From: Cereibacter changlensis JA139
GTDB taxonomy: Bacteria > Pseudomonadota > Alphaproteobacteria > Rhodobacterales > Rhodobacteraceae
Direction of reading: 5' to 3'
Length of the DNA: 32,267 nt
Assembly: GCF_003034985.1 (NCBI RefSeq)
Contig: NZ_PZKG01000040.1
Span: 1 to 32,267, forward strand
Shown here: positions 1 to 7,355 of the stretch, in pieces
Numbering within the stretch: the stretch's first letter is position 1
Layout: each line of letters starts with the position of its first letter
Program-made: the position numbers and the translations under genes
The notes under the pieces: generated by a model
The model's input: only the letters and a program-made list of their open reading frames with translations
The model's database searches: none
Told to the model about the DNA's origin: nothing

Positions 1-16
1 TTTGTGCAACAGAGCC
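1..16 (-). mobile_element. Terminal inverted repeat of an IS element that lies outside the window
   Basis: Read on the minus strand these bases are GGCTCTGTTGCACAAA, which has the form of the outer terminal repeat of IS5-superfamily (IS427-like) and related elements (GGCTNTGTTGCA...). The GG tip faces right, so the body of the element would lie left of position 1 and is not visible. No transposase is present here and no target duplication can be checked. The family assignment rests on memory of the terminal motif only. Confidence 0.55.
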
Positions 17-102
17 TCTCTCATCCACAAAACCCTTGCTTCGCTTGCTGCTGAAGCGTTTCGGGTATTAGACTGGGCTTATCCGAAACACGCGCTGCCT
101 CT

Positions 103-266
103 ACGGCGCACTGCTCAATAGGAAGCCGATGCTGGCATTATCAAGCACCGCGGCATGAGCGTGGCCGCGTTGTTCAGGGTTAGTCGGCCCTTGGCCTCGA
201 CCTTCACCTGCTCGCCGTCGCGCTCGAACGGCCAGTGCTGCAGCGCTCCGCTCGGTAGGCGGATCA
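103..266 (-). pseudogene. Frameshifted fragment of a LysR-type regulator (effector-binding domain)
   Basis: This stretch aligns base by base with about 7535-7693 inside the intact LysR gene of this window. The shared peptide runs over [20 protein letters not shown]. Around position 161-162 the fragment lacks one base (gagcg-tggccg against gggcgatggccg), so the continuation AAVLDNASIGFLL is read in another frame. Neither the helix-turn-helix part nor the C-terminus is present; similarity stops near 266 on one side and near 103 on the other. The IS end at 1-16 lies about 90 bp away, so insertion or deletion by a mobile element probably removed the rest. Reverse-strand frames of about 100 residues cover this segment, but I consider them remnants. 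Confidence 0.75.
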
Positions 267-439
267 CGTAAAACATCGGCTCTGGTTTGAGCTGGACACA
301 GCCGAGAGTCAGGGCAGGCGCCTTCGACATATCCAGCGTCCATCGGCGTGTAGGCGCTCCAGCAGGAAGCACCGCGTCGAAGGCTTCCTGGGTCTCCGGC
401 CAAGGGATTGGCAGCCTTTCCAATCCACCTCACCTCAGG

Positions 440-1297
440 CTATCGTATGGTCCGAGCAGCGCTTCTAGCGCCGGACATTACCCTCTGCCCAAGCGTCTCG
501 ATGGTGTCGTCGCGGAGCTTTGGAATGATCCGGTAACCCGCGTTCACGAAGCAGAAGAGCGCGAAGGCCAGAAGTCCGGCCGCCAGCGCCGAGACGAGCC
601 ACGTCCCGAACATCTGCTCTCTAAGCCAATCGAAGGCTGCGCCGAGACCGCCAGCCTCATCGGGATTTGAGCGCCACGCCGCCAGAATGAAGAGAAAGCC
701 GATCACGGCAATGACCACACCTTGCGCGACAACACCCGCGGTCAGCACCGGCTGCAGGCGGAGTGTGGCGCTGGTTGCCTTCAGTTCCTGCATGTACTTG
801 CGTGTCAGGCCCTTGTGGATGTAGTAGCCACCCGCCCCGATCTGGACGGCCCCTACCAGTCCGACAAGAATGCGCCCGAAAGGCATGGACATTAGCCACT
901 CTGTCCCTTTGGCAATCGACGAACCCTCTTCGTTGCCGGATCCAATAAGGACGATTATCGCAGCAAATGCCAACCCGACATGTATCACGGCAGTGACGAT
1001 CTGACCTGCTCGGGCAACCATGCCTTTTCCGTCTGATCCGTAGTCTTCGAGATCCCACACGGCCGCGACGCCCCGCCAGACCGCATAAGAAAGCAGGCCC
1101 AAGGCGATCAGCAAAAGAAGGGCGACTCCCCACGGCTCTGTCTCTATGGCTTCGAGCGCAGCTGTTGTGCCCTCGGGAGTGCCGCCACTCCAGATGGCGA
1201 ATGAAGCCAATATTGCTATCACGACGTAGATCAAGCCGCGGCCAACAAACCCGGCGCGCATCACCGGGTCGGCCCAATTGAGATCTTGCTCTGTCAT
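440..1297 (-). CDS. DUF1206 family integral membrane protein
   Basis: This 285-residue protein is made of three similar units of two transmembrane helices each, beginning near residues 14, 104 and 188. Each unit starts with a segment of the type R.GFVGRGLIYVVIA, as in GFVGRGLIYVVIAILA near the N-terminus, AGQIVTAVIHVGLAFAA in the middle and AGVVAQGVVIAVIGFLF near the C-terminus. This threefold layout is the signature of DUF1206 proteins, whose function is unknown. They are inner-membrane proteins, probably with six helices. The ATG start has only a weak GGGA upstream. A tiny membrane-peptide gene lies immediately upstream on the same strand, which may mean co-transcription. Codon third positions are less GC-rich than in the housekeeping genes further right. 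Confidence 0.85.
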   Translation of the reverse strand: MTEQDLNWADPVMRAGFVGRGLIYVVIAILASFAIWSGGTPEGTTAALEAIETEPWGVALLLLIALGLLSYAVWRGVAAVWDLEDYGSDGKGMVARAGQIVTAVIHVGLAFAAIIVLIGSGNEEGSSIAKGTEWLMSMPFGRILVGLVGAVQIGAGGYYIHKGLTRKYMQELKATSATLRLQPVLTAGVVAQGVVIAVIGFLFILAAWRSNPDEAGGLGAAFDWLREQMFGTWLVSALAAGLLAFALFCFVNAGYRIIPKLRDDTIETLGQRVMSGARSAARTIR

Positions 1298-1372
1298 CGG
1301 CGGTCCCGGTCATTCTGCTGTGGGTTTCGGAAATGGACGCAAGCACGGGGTGCCGGACAGCTCAGGCGAAGA

Positions 1373-1447
1373 TTAGAATACGCCAAGCAGCCAAAGGATG
1401 ATGATCAGAACGCCAGGCACTCCGAGAAACCAAAGAAGGATAGGCAT
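1373..1447 (-). CDS. 24-residue single-helix membrane peptide
   Basis: A very short reading frame starts at ATG 1447-1445 and ends with TAA at 1375-1373. The product begins MPILLWFLGVPG and ends LWLLGVF; it is almost entirely hydrophobic and has the length of one membrane span. A good ribosome-binding site, AAAGGGA, sits 6 bases upstream of the ATG (about 1454-1460). Small peptides of the form MPILLW.LGVP..I..L are, as far as I recall, common and usually unannotated in alphaproteobacteria. It lies 75 bp upstream of the DUF1206 gene in the same direction, so the two may form a membrane-protein unit. The role is unknown. The frame is too short for statistical support, so the call rests on the ribosome-binding site and composition. 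Confidence 0.6.
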   Translation of the reverse strand: MPILLWFLGVPGVLIIILWLLGVF

Positions 1448-2080
1448 GGGTTGTCCCTTTTCATTTTCCGAAGCGACCACATCTTCGGTCTGTCAAATTG
1501 AGGCTCTCCAAGCCGGTCGAAAGCTATGAAGCACATCTTGCGGACGGACCTTTTGTTAAGAGCGCGCCTGCCTTAGCGGCATCAGTCTTCACGCTCAGCG
1601 TGGAAAGAGTCCTTCGCCATCCGATAGCTGAGCAACGCGGGCTTGCACCGGTGGTTCCCCCCCGGTCGTTGTCCTTGCAGAGATGATTTCGTGAGCAGCG
1701 CAGTGCTGGGTACCCTGCGGATGCTTTGCCCGCCTGCTGTAGGGCCGCGACGGGCGGGCGCAGGATTGGGTTTGCCTGTCGCGGTGTGGCGACAACTCCT
1801 GCTGTCGCACATCGCTCTCAGGTTGCCGTTCACCGCCTGTGGAACATCCGCGGCTGGCGGCGGTGAGCAAGACGCTCCGCAGCACCCCGCGGATCGCAGA
1901 AGGCTTAAGGAAACAAGGCTATATCATGCAATTCGGATTGCCATAATCATGTGGGGGGCGAACTCGGATCGCCCCCTCGCCACCATCGGTTTCCAAGAAA
2001 CTCAGGGACAATCAGCGAACCGCCTGCGGTCCTTCATGGCAGTCCTCCTCCCCTGTGGCATGCGCCCCGGGGCAGGCGGG
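1448..2080. other. Gene-poor interval of about 630 bp with a dispersed repeat and a small palindrome
   Basis: I find no convincing gene here. Long frames crossing it are continuations of shadows from neighbouring genes. It contains a perfect 13-base palindrome CACGCTCAGCGTG at 1590-1602 and one copy of a diverged 47-bp repeat at 1909-1955 (second copy at 9717-9763). The left part (1448-1560) is less GC-rich than the rest of the window. It may hold the promoter for the reverse-strand membrane-peptide/DUF1206 pair, but I could not place one. Confidence 0.5.
1909..1955 (+). repeat. Diverged 47-bp dispersed repeat, copy 1
   Basis: This copy matches 9717-9763 at 39 of 47 positions without gaps; its core is CTATATCATGCAATTCGGAT. 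Read in the plus frame ending TAT-CAT-GCA-ATT-CGG, the eight differences fall on first or third codon positions and none on second positions, giving RLYHAIRIAIIMW here and RVYHAIRIAMILW in the other copy. That pattern suggests a remnant of coding sequence, although the same spacing can also be read on the minus strand. An 11-base match (TTGCCTGTCGC) lies 137 bp upstream here and 135 bp upstream in the other copy. Confidence 0.6.
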
Positions 2081-2563
2081 TCACTGGCCATCGCCCCGCG
2101 CCGCCGCCTCGAGCGCCGCCACGTCCAGCCTGACCATCCGGATCATCGCCTCCATCACACGCCTCGCCTTCGCCGGGTCCGGATCCGCCAGAAGCCGGGG
2201 CAGGAGGCGCGGGGTGACCTGCCAGTGCAGCCCGAACCGGTCCCGGATCCAGCCGCACTGGATCGGCGCGCCACCCTCCGACAGCGCGTCCCAGTAGCGG
2301 TCGACCTCGGCCTGATCCTCGCAGTCGATGGAGAGCGAGACCGCGTCGGTGAAGGGGTGCCCCGGCCCGCCGTTCATGGCGATGAACGACCGGCCGCCGA
2401 GGGTGAAGGCGACCGTGATCACGCCACCGGTGGCGCCGCCGGGATAGTCGAGCGGGCTCGGGGTCCGCTCGATGATCCTGCTGTCCGGGAACAGGCCGGT
2501 GTAGAATTCGGCGGCCTCCTCGGCCTGGCCGTCGAACCAGAGGAAGGTGCTGATCTTGTCCAT
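2081..2563 (-). CDS. PhnB-like VOC protein (3-dmu-9_3-mt family)
   Basis: This 160-residue protein begins MDKISTFLWFDGQAEEAAEF and has the single vicinal-oxygen-chelate fold of the PhnB/3-dmu-9_3-mt group: a first half with FYTGLFPDSRI, a second with FIAMNGGPGHPFTDAVSLSI and the late motif GWIRDRFGLHWQVTP. Members are annotated as PhnB or '3-demethylubiquinone methyltransferase-like', but most have no proven enzyme activity. The ATG overlaps the TGA of the upstream gene by one base (TGATG), so translation is probably coupled. It is the last of three reverse-strand genes. Substrate is unknown. The domain call is firm and the function is open. Confidence 0.85.
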   Translation of the reverse strand: MDKISTFLWFDGQAEEAAEFYTGLFPDSRIIERTPSPLDYPGGATGGVITVAFTLGGRSFIAMNGGPGHPFTDAVSLSIDCEDQAEVDRYWDALSEGGAPIQCGWIRDRFGLHWQVTPRLLPRLLADPDPAKARRVMEAMIRMVRLDVAALEAAARGDGQ

Positions 2564-3342
2564 CACGCGCCACCGCCCCGGCGCTTGCCGGTGAGCATCA
2601 GCTTGGCGCCCTGCGGATCGTCGATCTGGATCAGCCAGTCGCCCTGGTCGCCGGGCAGTTCCACCGGGCCATGCCGGAGCCTGCCGCCGCCCGCCTCGAC
2701 CGCCGCCTTGGCGCGGTCGATGTCGGGCACGGTGAAGGCGAAGTTCCAGAACGCCGCGGCTCCGGGCTCGGGGTTGGTCATCATCGCGCCGATCGTCTCG
2801 CCGCCGTGGCCGATGAAGCTGTATTCCCCCAGCGCGCCCATCGGCATCGCGCCGGCCTTGGTCCAGCCGAACAGCTTGCCGTAGAAGTCGCGCGCCGCCT
2901 GCTGATCCGAGGTCACCAGCTCGTTCCAGCTGCAATGCCCGGCCTTCGGCGGCGCGAAGGCGGTGCTTTCGGCGTCGCTGTCGCCGCGCATCAGGTAGAA
3001 GGTCGCGCCCTGCGGGTCGGCGACGAAGGCGAAGCGCCCCACGCCGGGGATGTCCTGCGGCCCCTTGTGGAGGCTGCCGCCCAGTTCCGTCACCCGGGTG
3101 GCCATTGCATCCACATCGGCCACCCCGAAATAGACGGCCCACGTCGGGGGTATTCCGGGCATCGGCATCACCCCGCCCACGCCCTCGCCATCCGCGGCGG
3201 TGAACACGCGGTAGTCATGCTCCAGCCCTTCGGGCGGGGCGCCGAAGTTCCACCCCAGCACCGGGGCATAGAAGGCCTGCGCCGCATCGGGCGCTTCTGT
3301 CATCAACTCGTACCAGATCGGGCTTCCGTCGCGGTTGGTCAT
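2563..3342 (-). CDS. Double-domain VOC (glyoxalase superfamily) protein
   Basis: This 259-residue protein carries two tandem VOC domains. The first covers roughly residues 7-120 (GSPIWYELMTEAPDAAQAFY and FVADPQGATFYLMRG). The second covers about 134-255 (HCSWNELVTSDQQAARDFY and IDDPQGAKLMLTG). The layout is that of the CFP-30B-like glyoxalase/bleomycin-resistance proteins often found in actinobacteria and alphaproteobacteria. Such proteins bind small molecules or a metal, but their reaction is generally unknown. The gene overlaps the upstream DUF1428 gene through ATGA (3339-3342) and the downstream PhnB-like gene through TGATG, so the three are translated as one unit. A MarR regulator is divergent from this unit. 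Confidence 0.85.
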   Translation of the reverse strand: MTNRDGSPIWYELMTEAPDAAQAFYAPVLGWNFGAPPEGLEHDYRVFTAADGEGVGGVMPMPGIPPTWAVYFGVADVDAMATRVTELGGSLHKGPQDIPGVGRFAFVADPQGATFYLMRGDSDAESTAFAPPKAGHCSWNELVTSDQQAARDFYGKLFGWTKAGAMPMGALGEYSFIGHGGETIGAMMTNPEPGAAAFWNFAFTVPDIDRAKAAVEAGGGRLRHGPVELPGDQGDWLIQIDDPQGAKLMLTGKRRGGGA

Positions 3343-3710
3343 TGGTCGCCTCCCGTCCGACCCATCTGGAAGATCGGGGAGAAGCCGCCGAAGATCATCC
3401 GCGCCATGTCGAAGGGCACGTCCGCGGGCGGCGTCATCTTGTCGTCCGCCAGCATCCGCGTCTCGGCCGCGTCGGCGGTGGCGCGGTCGGGCCAGACGAT
3501 CCAGGAGAAGACGACGGTCTCACCCTCCTTCGCCTGCACCGCACGGCGGAAATCGGTCTGCTTGCCGTCGCGCACATCCTCGCCCCAGGCCTCCATGATC
3601 TCGAGGGCGCCGTAGTCGCGGAACATCGTCGCCGCCTCCTCGGCCATCGCCCGGTAATCCTCTTTCCGGTCGGACGGGACCGGGATCACGAAACCGCTGA
3701 CATAGGTCAT
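3339..3710 (-). CDS. DUF1428 (YbaA-like) protein
   Basis: This 123-residue protein begins MTYVSGFVIPVPSDRKEDYR, followed by MEAWGEDVRDGKQTDFRRAV and, near the C-terminus, MIFGGFSPIF. These are hallmarks of DUF1428 proteins, which resemble Escherichia coli YbaA and adopt a dimeric ferredoxin-like fold. No enzymatic role is established. The start at 3710 is chosen because AGGGAGA lies about 8 bases upstream; a longer frame to 3890 has no such support and would run through the regulatory region. It is the first gene of the three-gene operon with two VOC-family proteins. The divergent MarR gene and palindrome upstream suggest MarR control. Confidence 0.85.
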   Translation of the reverse strand: MTYVSGFVIPVPSDRKEDYRAMAEEAATMFRDYGALEIMEAWGEDVRDGKQTDFRRAVQAKEGETVVFSWIVWPDRATADAAETRMLADDKMTPPADVPFDMARMIFGGFSPIFQMGRTGGDQ

Positions 3711-3908
3711 GGGTAGTCTCCCTGTTGTGAAGAGTGTCATCGCGTCGGTCGTCCAGGCGGCGCCCGTCGTGAGGGGGCCCGGAGCAGGTTCGGCTGCGGC
3801 GCGCCATGCCGCGGCGCGCCGATCGGTTCGCGTCGCAGGCGCGCCGCCTGCGCAGGCCGTCGAAGCAGTCGGAGTCGGCGCTTCGGCCAAGATGACCCTC
3901 CGATTCCC

Positions 3909-3938
3909 TTGACAGTTACGTTGGTATCAACGTAAAAA
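3909..3938 (+). promoter_or_regulatory. Probable sigma-70 promoter of the MarR gene
   Basis: A perfect -35 hexamer TTGACA lies at 3909-3914. The best -10 candidate is TAAAAA at 3933-3938 with 18 bp spacing. Initiation would fall near 3944, which is also the first GTG of the MarR frame, so a leaderless transcript is possible. The perfect palindrome at 3916-3935 fills the spacer, an arrangement expected for autorepression. Confidence 0.5.
3916..3935. promoter_or_regulatory. Palindromic operator between MarR gene and DUF1428 operon
   Basis: The sequence is TTACGTTG-GTAT-CAACGTAA, two perfect 8-base arms around four bases. Its size fits the 16-20 bp palindromes bound by MarR-family dimers. It sits between the divergent MarR gene and the DUF1428-VOC-PhnB operon and inside the MarR promoter, so it probably lets the regulator repress its own gene and perhaps the operon. 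Binding is inferred, not shown. Confidence 0.6.
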
Positions 3939-3943
3939 CGCCT

Positions 3944-4402
3944 GTGTCAACGGATTCCCCCTCCCAGGCAACTTTCGGCATGACCTTGCTGGTGCGGGAC
4001 AGCTGCCTGTGCCTGCACACGCAGCGCGCCGCCCGCGCCATGGCCCGGCGCTTCGACGAGGCGCTGCGCCCGGTCGCGCTGAAAAGCGGCCAGTTCTCGC
4101 TGCTGATCTCGCTGAACCGGCCCGAGCCGCCGGCCATCGGCTCTGTCGCGCGGCTTCTGGCGATGGACCGCACCACGCTGACCGCCAATCTCAAGCCGCT
4201 GGAGCGTCGCGGCCTGCTGACCGTCACCCCCCACTCCGGCGACCGGCGCTCCCGCCGCCTGACGCTGACCGCCGAGGGGCTCGCGCTGCTGGAGCAGGCG
4301 ATCCCGATCTGGATCGCGACCCATGCGGAGATCGAGCGGGGCATGGCCGGCGATGCCGACGCCCTACGCGCGCAGCTGAACGCGATTGCGGCGGGCAGGT
4401 AG
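3944..4402 (+). CDS. MarR family winged-helix transcriptional regulator
   Basis: This protein of up to 152 residues has a MarR winged helix: recognition region SVARLLAMDRTTLTANLKPL (about residues 67-86), followed by the wing GLLTVTPHSGDRRSRRLTLT, with the conserved D-R-R-S-R-R of the family. The N-terminal helix starts LLVRDSCLCLHTQRAARAMA and includes two cysteines, so redox or thiol sensing is possible but unproven. Two starts compete: GTG 3944, which would make a leaderless message, and ATG 3980, with only a weak ribosome site. A palindrome lies directly upstream. Likely targets are its own gene and the divergent VOC operon. Confidence 0.88.
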   Translation: MSTDSPSQATFGMTLLVRDSCLCLHTQRAARAMARRFDEALRPVALKSGQFSLLISLNRPEPPAIGSVARLLAMDRTTLTANLKPLERRGLLTVTPHSGDRRSRRLTLTAEGLALLEQAIPIWIATHAEIERGMAGDADALRAQLNAIAAGR

Positions 4403-4661
4403 GGGGCGATGCGTCTTTGGAGCTTTCCGCTCTCCTGCGAGCGCAGAGATCCTGCGCGGCTTCTGCCGCAGTGATGCCGCCAACCGCCGGATCGCCTCCG
4501 TCTTCCTGATCAACGCGGCCGGTGCTGGATCTCTCGTTGCTGTTGCATCCCGCCACTGTCGCTGCTCTGGTCATGGCCACCGCCCTCCGGGCCATTGGCA
4601 AGCAGTGGTGTCGTCGCGCTGGCGGCAGTCTCGCCTGAAGCGCCTTCCAGGAGACCCGATC

Positions 4662-5204
4662 ATGCAGCCGATCGAAACCGAACGCCTCCGTCTCAGGAAC
4701 TTCCGCGAGGGCGACGCCGAAGCCCTCTTCGCCTATCTGCAGTCGCCCGTGGCCAGCTGTTTCCTGTCGCTGACCCTGGCGGACATGGAGGCGGCCCGGG
4801 CCGAGGCGGCGCAGCGCAGCCGGGACGATGCGCAGATCGCCGTCTGCCTGAAAGAGACCGATCAGCTGATCGGCGATCTCTTCGCGCATCGCGAGGAAGA
4901 GGATACGGTCTCGGTCGGCTGGAACTTCAATCCGGCGTTCACGGGGCAGGGCTATGCGCTGGAGGCGGCGCGGGCGCTCTTCGCGCATCTGTTCGAGGAC
5001 GCCGGAGTGCGCCGGCTCTATGCCTATGTCGAGGATCACAACCTGCCGTCGCAACGGCTTTGCGAACGGCTCGGCATGCGGCGGGAGGGGCTGTTTCTCG
5101 AATACATCTCGTTCAAGACGGATTCCTCGGGGGAGCCGATCTACGAGAACACCCTGCAGTACGCCATCCTGCGGCGGGAATGGGACAGCCGCCGCCCCAG
5201 CTGA
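4662..5204 (+). CDS. GNAT family N-acetyltransferase (RimJ/RimL-like)
   Basis: This 180-residue protein starts IETERLRLRNFREGDAEALF, the usual opening of RimJ/RimL-type GNAT acetyltransferases. The acetyl-CoA loop is NPAFTGQGYALEAARALFAH (about residues 90-109), matching the Q/R-x-x-G-x-G/A motif, and the C-terminal part has NLPSQRLCERLGMRREG. The reaction would be transfer of an acetyl group from acetyl-CoA to an amine; the substrate is not predictable. A good ribosome-binding site AGGAGA (4648-4653) supports ATG 4662. No operon partner is evident: about 260 bp without a clear gene precede it and about 190 bp follow. Confidence 0.88.
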   Translation: MQPIETERLRLRNFREGDAEALFAYLQSPVASCFLSLTLADMEAARAEAAQRSRDDAQIAVCLKETDQLIGDLFAHREEEDTVSVGWNFNPAFTGQGYALEAARALFAHLFEDAGVRRLYAYVEDHNLPSQRLCERLGMRREGLFLEYISFKTDSSGEPIYENTLQYAILRREWDSRRPS

Positions 5205-5394
5205 CCCGCCGCGATCCGCTCGGGAGGGAAACATGCACCGCGCCTGGACCCGCGGCTGCGGCTTGGGGCGGCGCTGCTCGCCTACCGCGACCGGCTTCCG
5301 ACGGTGGATGTCCTGCAGGGTCGCCTGCCCATTGCGGACCTTGGCTCGGACCCACGCGGGGCTTATTCTGGGCAGAAAGCGCGGGGAGATCGAC

Positions 5395-5901
5395 ATGGCT
5401 GTGCCTGCCTCCAAAGCCGACCTTCTGGCCGCGATCTCGACGACATTCGGCAAGCTGATGTTCGACCTCGCCCGCGTTCCGCAGGAGCTTGCGCGCGACC
5501 CATCGCTGGAGGGACATGTTTCGGGGACCGTCATGAGTCCGGCGGATCTGGTGGCCTATCTGCTGGGCTGGAACGAACTCGTTCTGAAATGGCTGGAGCG
5601 GGACGACCGCGGCGAGCCAGTGGATTTTCCCGAAACCGGGTTCCAATGGAACCAGCTCGGCGCGCTGGCCCAGAAGTTCTACGCCGATCATCGATCGCTC
5701 GATTGGCCGGAGCTGCTTGCCCGGCTGTCGGCCACAAATGCCCAACTGGCCTCGACGGTTTCATCGAGGCCGGATGATGAGCTCTATGGCCGACCATGGT
5801 ACGGAAAATGGACCAAGGGCCGGATGATCCAGTTCAACACCTCATCGCCCTATGCGAATGCGCGGGGGCGCATCCGGCGCTGGCTCAAGGAGCAGCGCTG
5901 A
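5395..5901 (+). CDS. ClbS/DfsB family four-helix bundle protein
   Basis: This 168-residue protein begins MAVPASKADLLAAISTTFGK and includes VSGTVMSPADLVAYLLGWNE, DDRGEPVDFPETGFQWNQLG and the C-terminal YANARGRIRRWLKEQ. This order matches ClbS/DfsB (DUF1706-type) proteins, DinB-like four-helix bundles. ClbS itself protects colibactin producers by hydrolysing the cyclopropane warhead, but most relatives are uncharacterised and self-protection cannot be assumed here. ATG 5395 is preceded by GGGGAGA at a proper distance. No biosynthetic cluster that would need such protection lies next to it. Confidence 0.85.
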   Translation: MAVPASKADLLAAISTTFGKLMFDLARVPQELARDPSLEGHVSGTVMSPADLVAYLLGWNELVLKWLERDDRGEPVDFPETGFQWNQLGALAQKFYADHRSLDWPELLARLSATNAQLASTVSSRPDDELYGRPWYGKWTKGRMIQFNTSSPYANARGRIRRWLKEQR

Positions 5902-6123
5902 AGCACGGCCGTCGTCCGCAATGACGGTCATCGCTCGGCGTGGACTGCTGCGGAAGCGGCATCGGGGGGGGGCGCAGAGGGCGGTCGGACTGCGCCTGGT
6001 CACCCCTGCCCGCAACTCCGTCCGGTTCTTCCCTGCGCTGTCAAATGCCGCCAGCGGGGCGCCGAATGGCAGTCGGGCGCCGCGGTCATGGCCCTGCCTG
6101 GCACACCCGCCCGCTCGGCGCAG

Positions 6124-6795
6124 TCACAGAACCCGCCGCAGGGAGGTCTCGATCTCGCCGCCGCACCAGGCAGCGCCGAACCGGTCACGGCTGGCCTGCG
6201 CCTGCGCCGCAAGCGAGGGCAGTGCGCGGAACCTGTCGGTCAGCGTCGCGATGCCCGGGGCTTCGGCCTCCAGCAGCGGGCGCAGGCTCGGGAGCCGGTC
6301 GGTCATCACGCCCCAGAGCGTGGCGGTGACGATCTGCCCGAGGCCTTGCTCCTCCGGAGGAAGCCAGCCGCGGGCGTGGGACGCCTCCCAGATGCGCATC
6401 CACCGGCGGAGGCGGGGCTGGTAGTCCGCCCAGGAGGCCGCGGTCCACATCGACTTGCCGCCATCCAGCGTCATCTCGTCGAGGACGTCGTTGGCATCGT
6501 TCACCAGCTTCAGGACAAGCGCATCGCGGTGCGGCTCGCCCGGCATCAGCCCGAAACGCTGGCCCAGCCAGAAGCAGATCGCGGGCATCTCGGCCACCGC
6601 CTCGCCCGAGGCGTTGTGGACCAGCATCGGCGGCGCCATGTGCGGGACGGGCTGCGCCTCGGGATCGGTCTGCATCATCGCGCTGATCGCGTCGCTGTCC
6701 GGCTCATCGACCGTGGCGCTCTGATGGGCGAGGATGGCCCGGATGAACTCGCCGCGGAACGGGACCGGCCAGTAGTAGAGCGTGTACTCCGCCAT
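6124..6795 (-). CDS. Glutathione S-transferase family protein
   Basis: This 223-residue protein has an N-terminal thioredoxin-like domain (YTLYYWPVPFRGEFIRAILA, then PHMAPPMLVHNASGEAVAEM with the cis-proline-type PPML segment) and an all-helical C-terminal domain from about residue 95. Length and order fit cytosolic GSTs, which conjugate or bind glutathione in detoxification. The N-terminal active-site residue could be one of the tyrosines at positions 4, 7 and 8. The substrate is not predictable. A possible small frame ends four bases upstream of its ATG, which would place it second in a two-gene unit; that upstream frame is itself doubtful. Confidence 0.85.
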   Translation of the reverse strand: MAEYTLYYWPVPFRGEFIRAILAHQSATVDEPDSDAISAMMQTDPEAQPVPHMAPPMLVHNASGEAVAEMPAICFWLGQRFGLMPGEPHRDALVLKLVNDANDVLDEMTLDGGKSMWTAASWADYQPRLRRWMRIWEASHARGWLPPEEQGLGQIVTATLWGVMTDRLPSLRPLLEAEAPGIATLTDRFRALPSLAAQAQASRDRFGAAWCGGEIETSLRRVL

Positions 6796-6798
6796 GTC

Positions 6799-7134
6799 CT
6801 ACCGCGCCTCCCGCCGGTGAGGGGAGGCGGCCGGGACTTCCGTCCTCGGCTGGATGATGGCTGTTCGTCCCATGGGGATGTGGAAGATCCCGCTTGGTCC
6901 TGCCGACCCTGTCCTGTCGCCGGACGCGACGGGAAGGTCTGCTTCGATGATGGTGATCAGGTCACCGACAACCATCGTCTTGGTCAGGCCTTGCTTTGGC
7001 CCATAGCGCCCGCATCCCGTCGGAACAGGCGCGTCATGATACCCGCTGACGAGGTCCGCTGCAGGCACGTCGCGGCGATGATCCGGGAGGCGTCGGTAGG
7101 GTTCATTCGGAAATGTATGAGTCCGGACGTTCAT
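6799..7134 (-). CDS. Possible hypothetical protein upstream of the GST gene
   Basis: This 111-residue frame has an AGGAG about 8-12 bases before its ATG and ends TAG a few bases before the GST start, which is what an operon would look like. The middle reads TKTMVVGDLITIIEADLPVA, which could be a folded core. Against it, third-position GC is clearly lower than in neighbouring genes and I recognise no family. It may be a decayed gene or chance frame. Confidence 0.25.
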   Translation of the reverse strand: MNVRTHTFPNEPYRRLPDHRRDVPAADLVSGYHDAPVPTGCGRYGPKQGLTKTMVVGDLITIIEADLPVASGDRTGSAGPSGIFHIPMGRTAIIQPRTEVPAASPHRREAR

Positions 7135-7355
7135 CCTGCTGCTCCTGTGCTTGAGGGGACCCCCGCTTCATGGGACCCCGAAGACAACAGAGAACATCCG
7201 GAGCGGTTTCACCGCCGGGCCCGGGTAAGCACGGATCCGCGCAGGCCTCCCACATCGCGCAGCCGGTTGCGCGGAGGAAACGGCAAGGGCTGAGCCACCC
7301 GGCAGTCCTGTCTCCGCAGGAGCAACCACATGCAGCTGTCGCACGGGGCGGCGCG

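Noticed and set aside
1643-2884. 413-codon plus-strand frame over the VOC genes
   Set aside because: It is the mirror frame of two clear VOC-family genes on the minus strand and has no protein features of its own.
4403-4661. Possible third copy of the dispersed repeat region
   Set aside because: Minus-strand similarity to the stretch near 9560 (GGCGG..GCCATG, GCAACAGCAACG) is too short and scattered to call.
5224-5394. Possible gene remnant between the GNAT and ClbS/DfsB genes
   Set aside because: One frame reads RLRLGAALLAYRDRLPTVDV and looks protein-like, but it has no start with a ribosome site, no stop of its own before the next gene and no family I recognise.
4224-5534. 436-codon minus-strand frame over MarR end and GNAT gene
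   Set aside because: Shadow frame; the GNAT gene on the plus strand has a good ribosome site and motifs.
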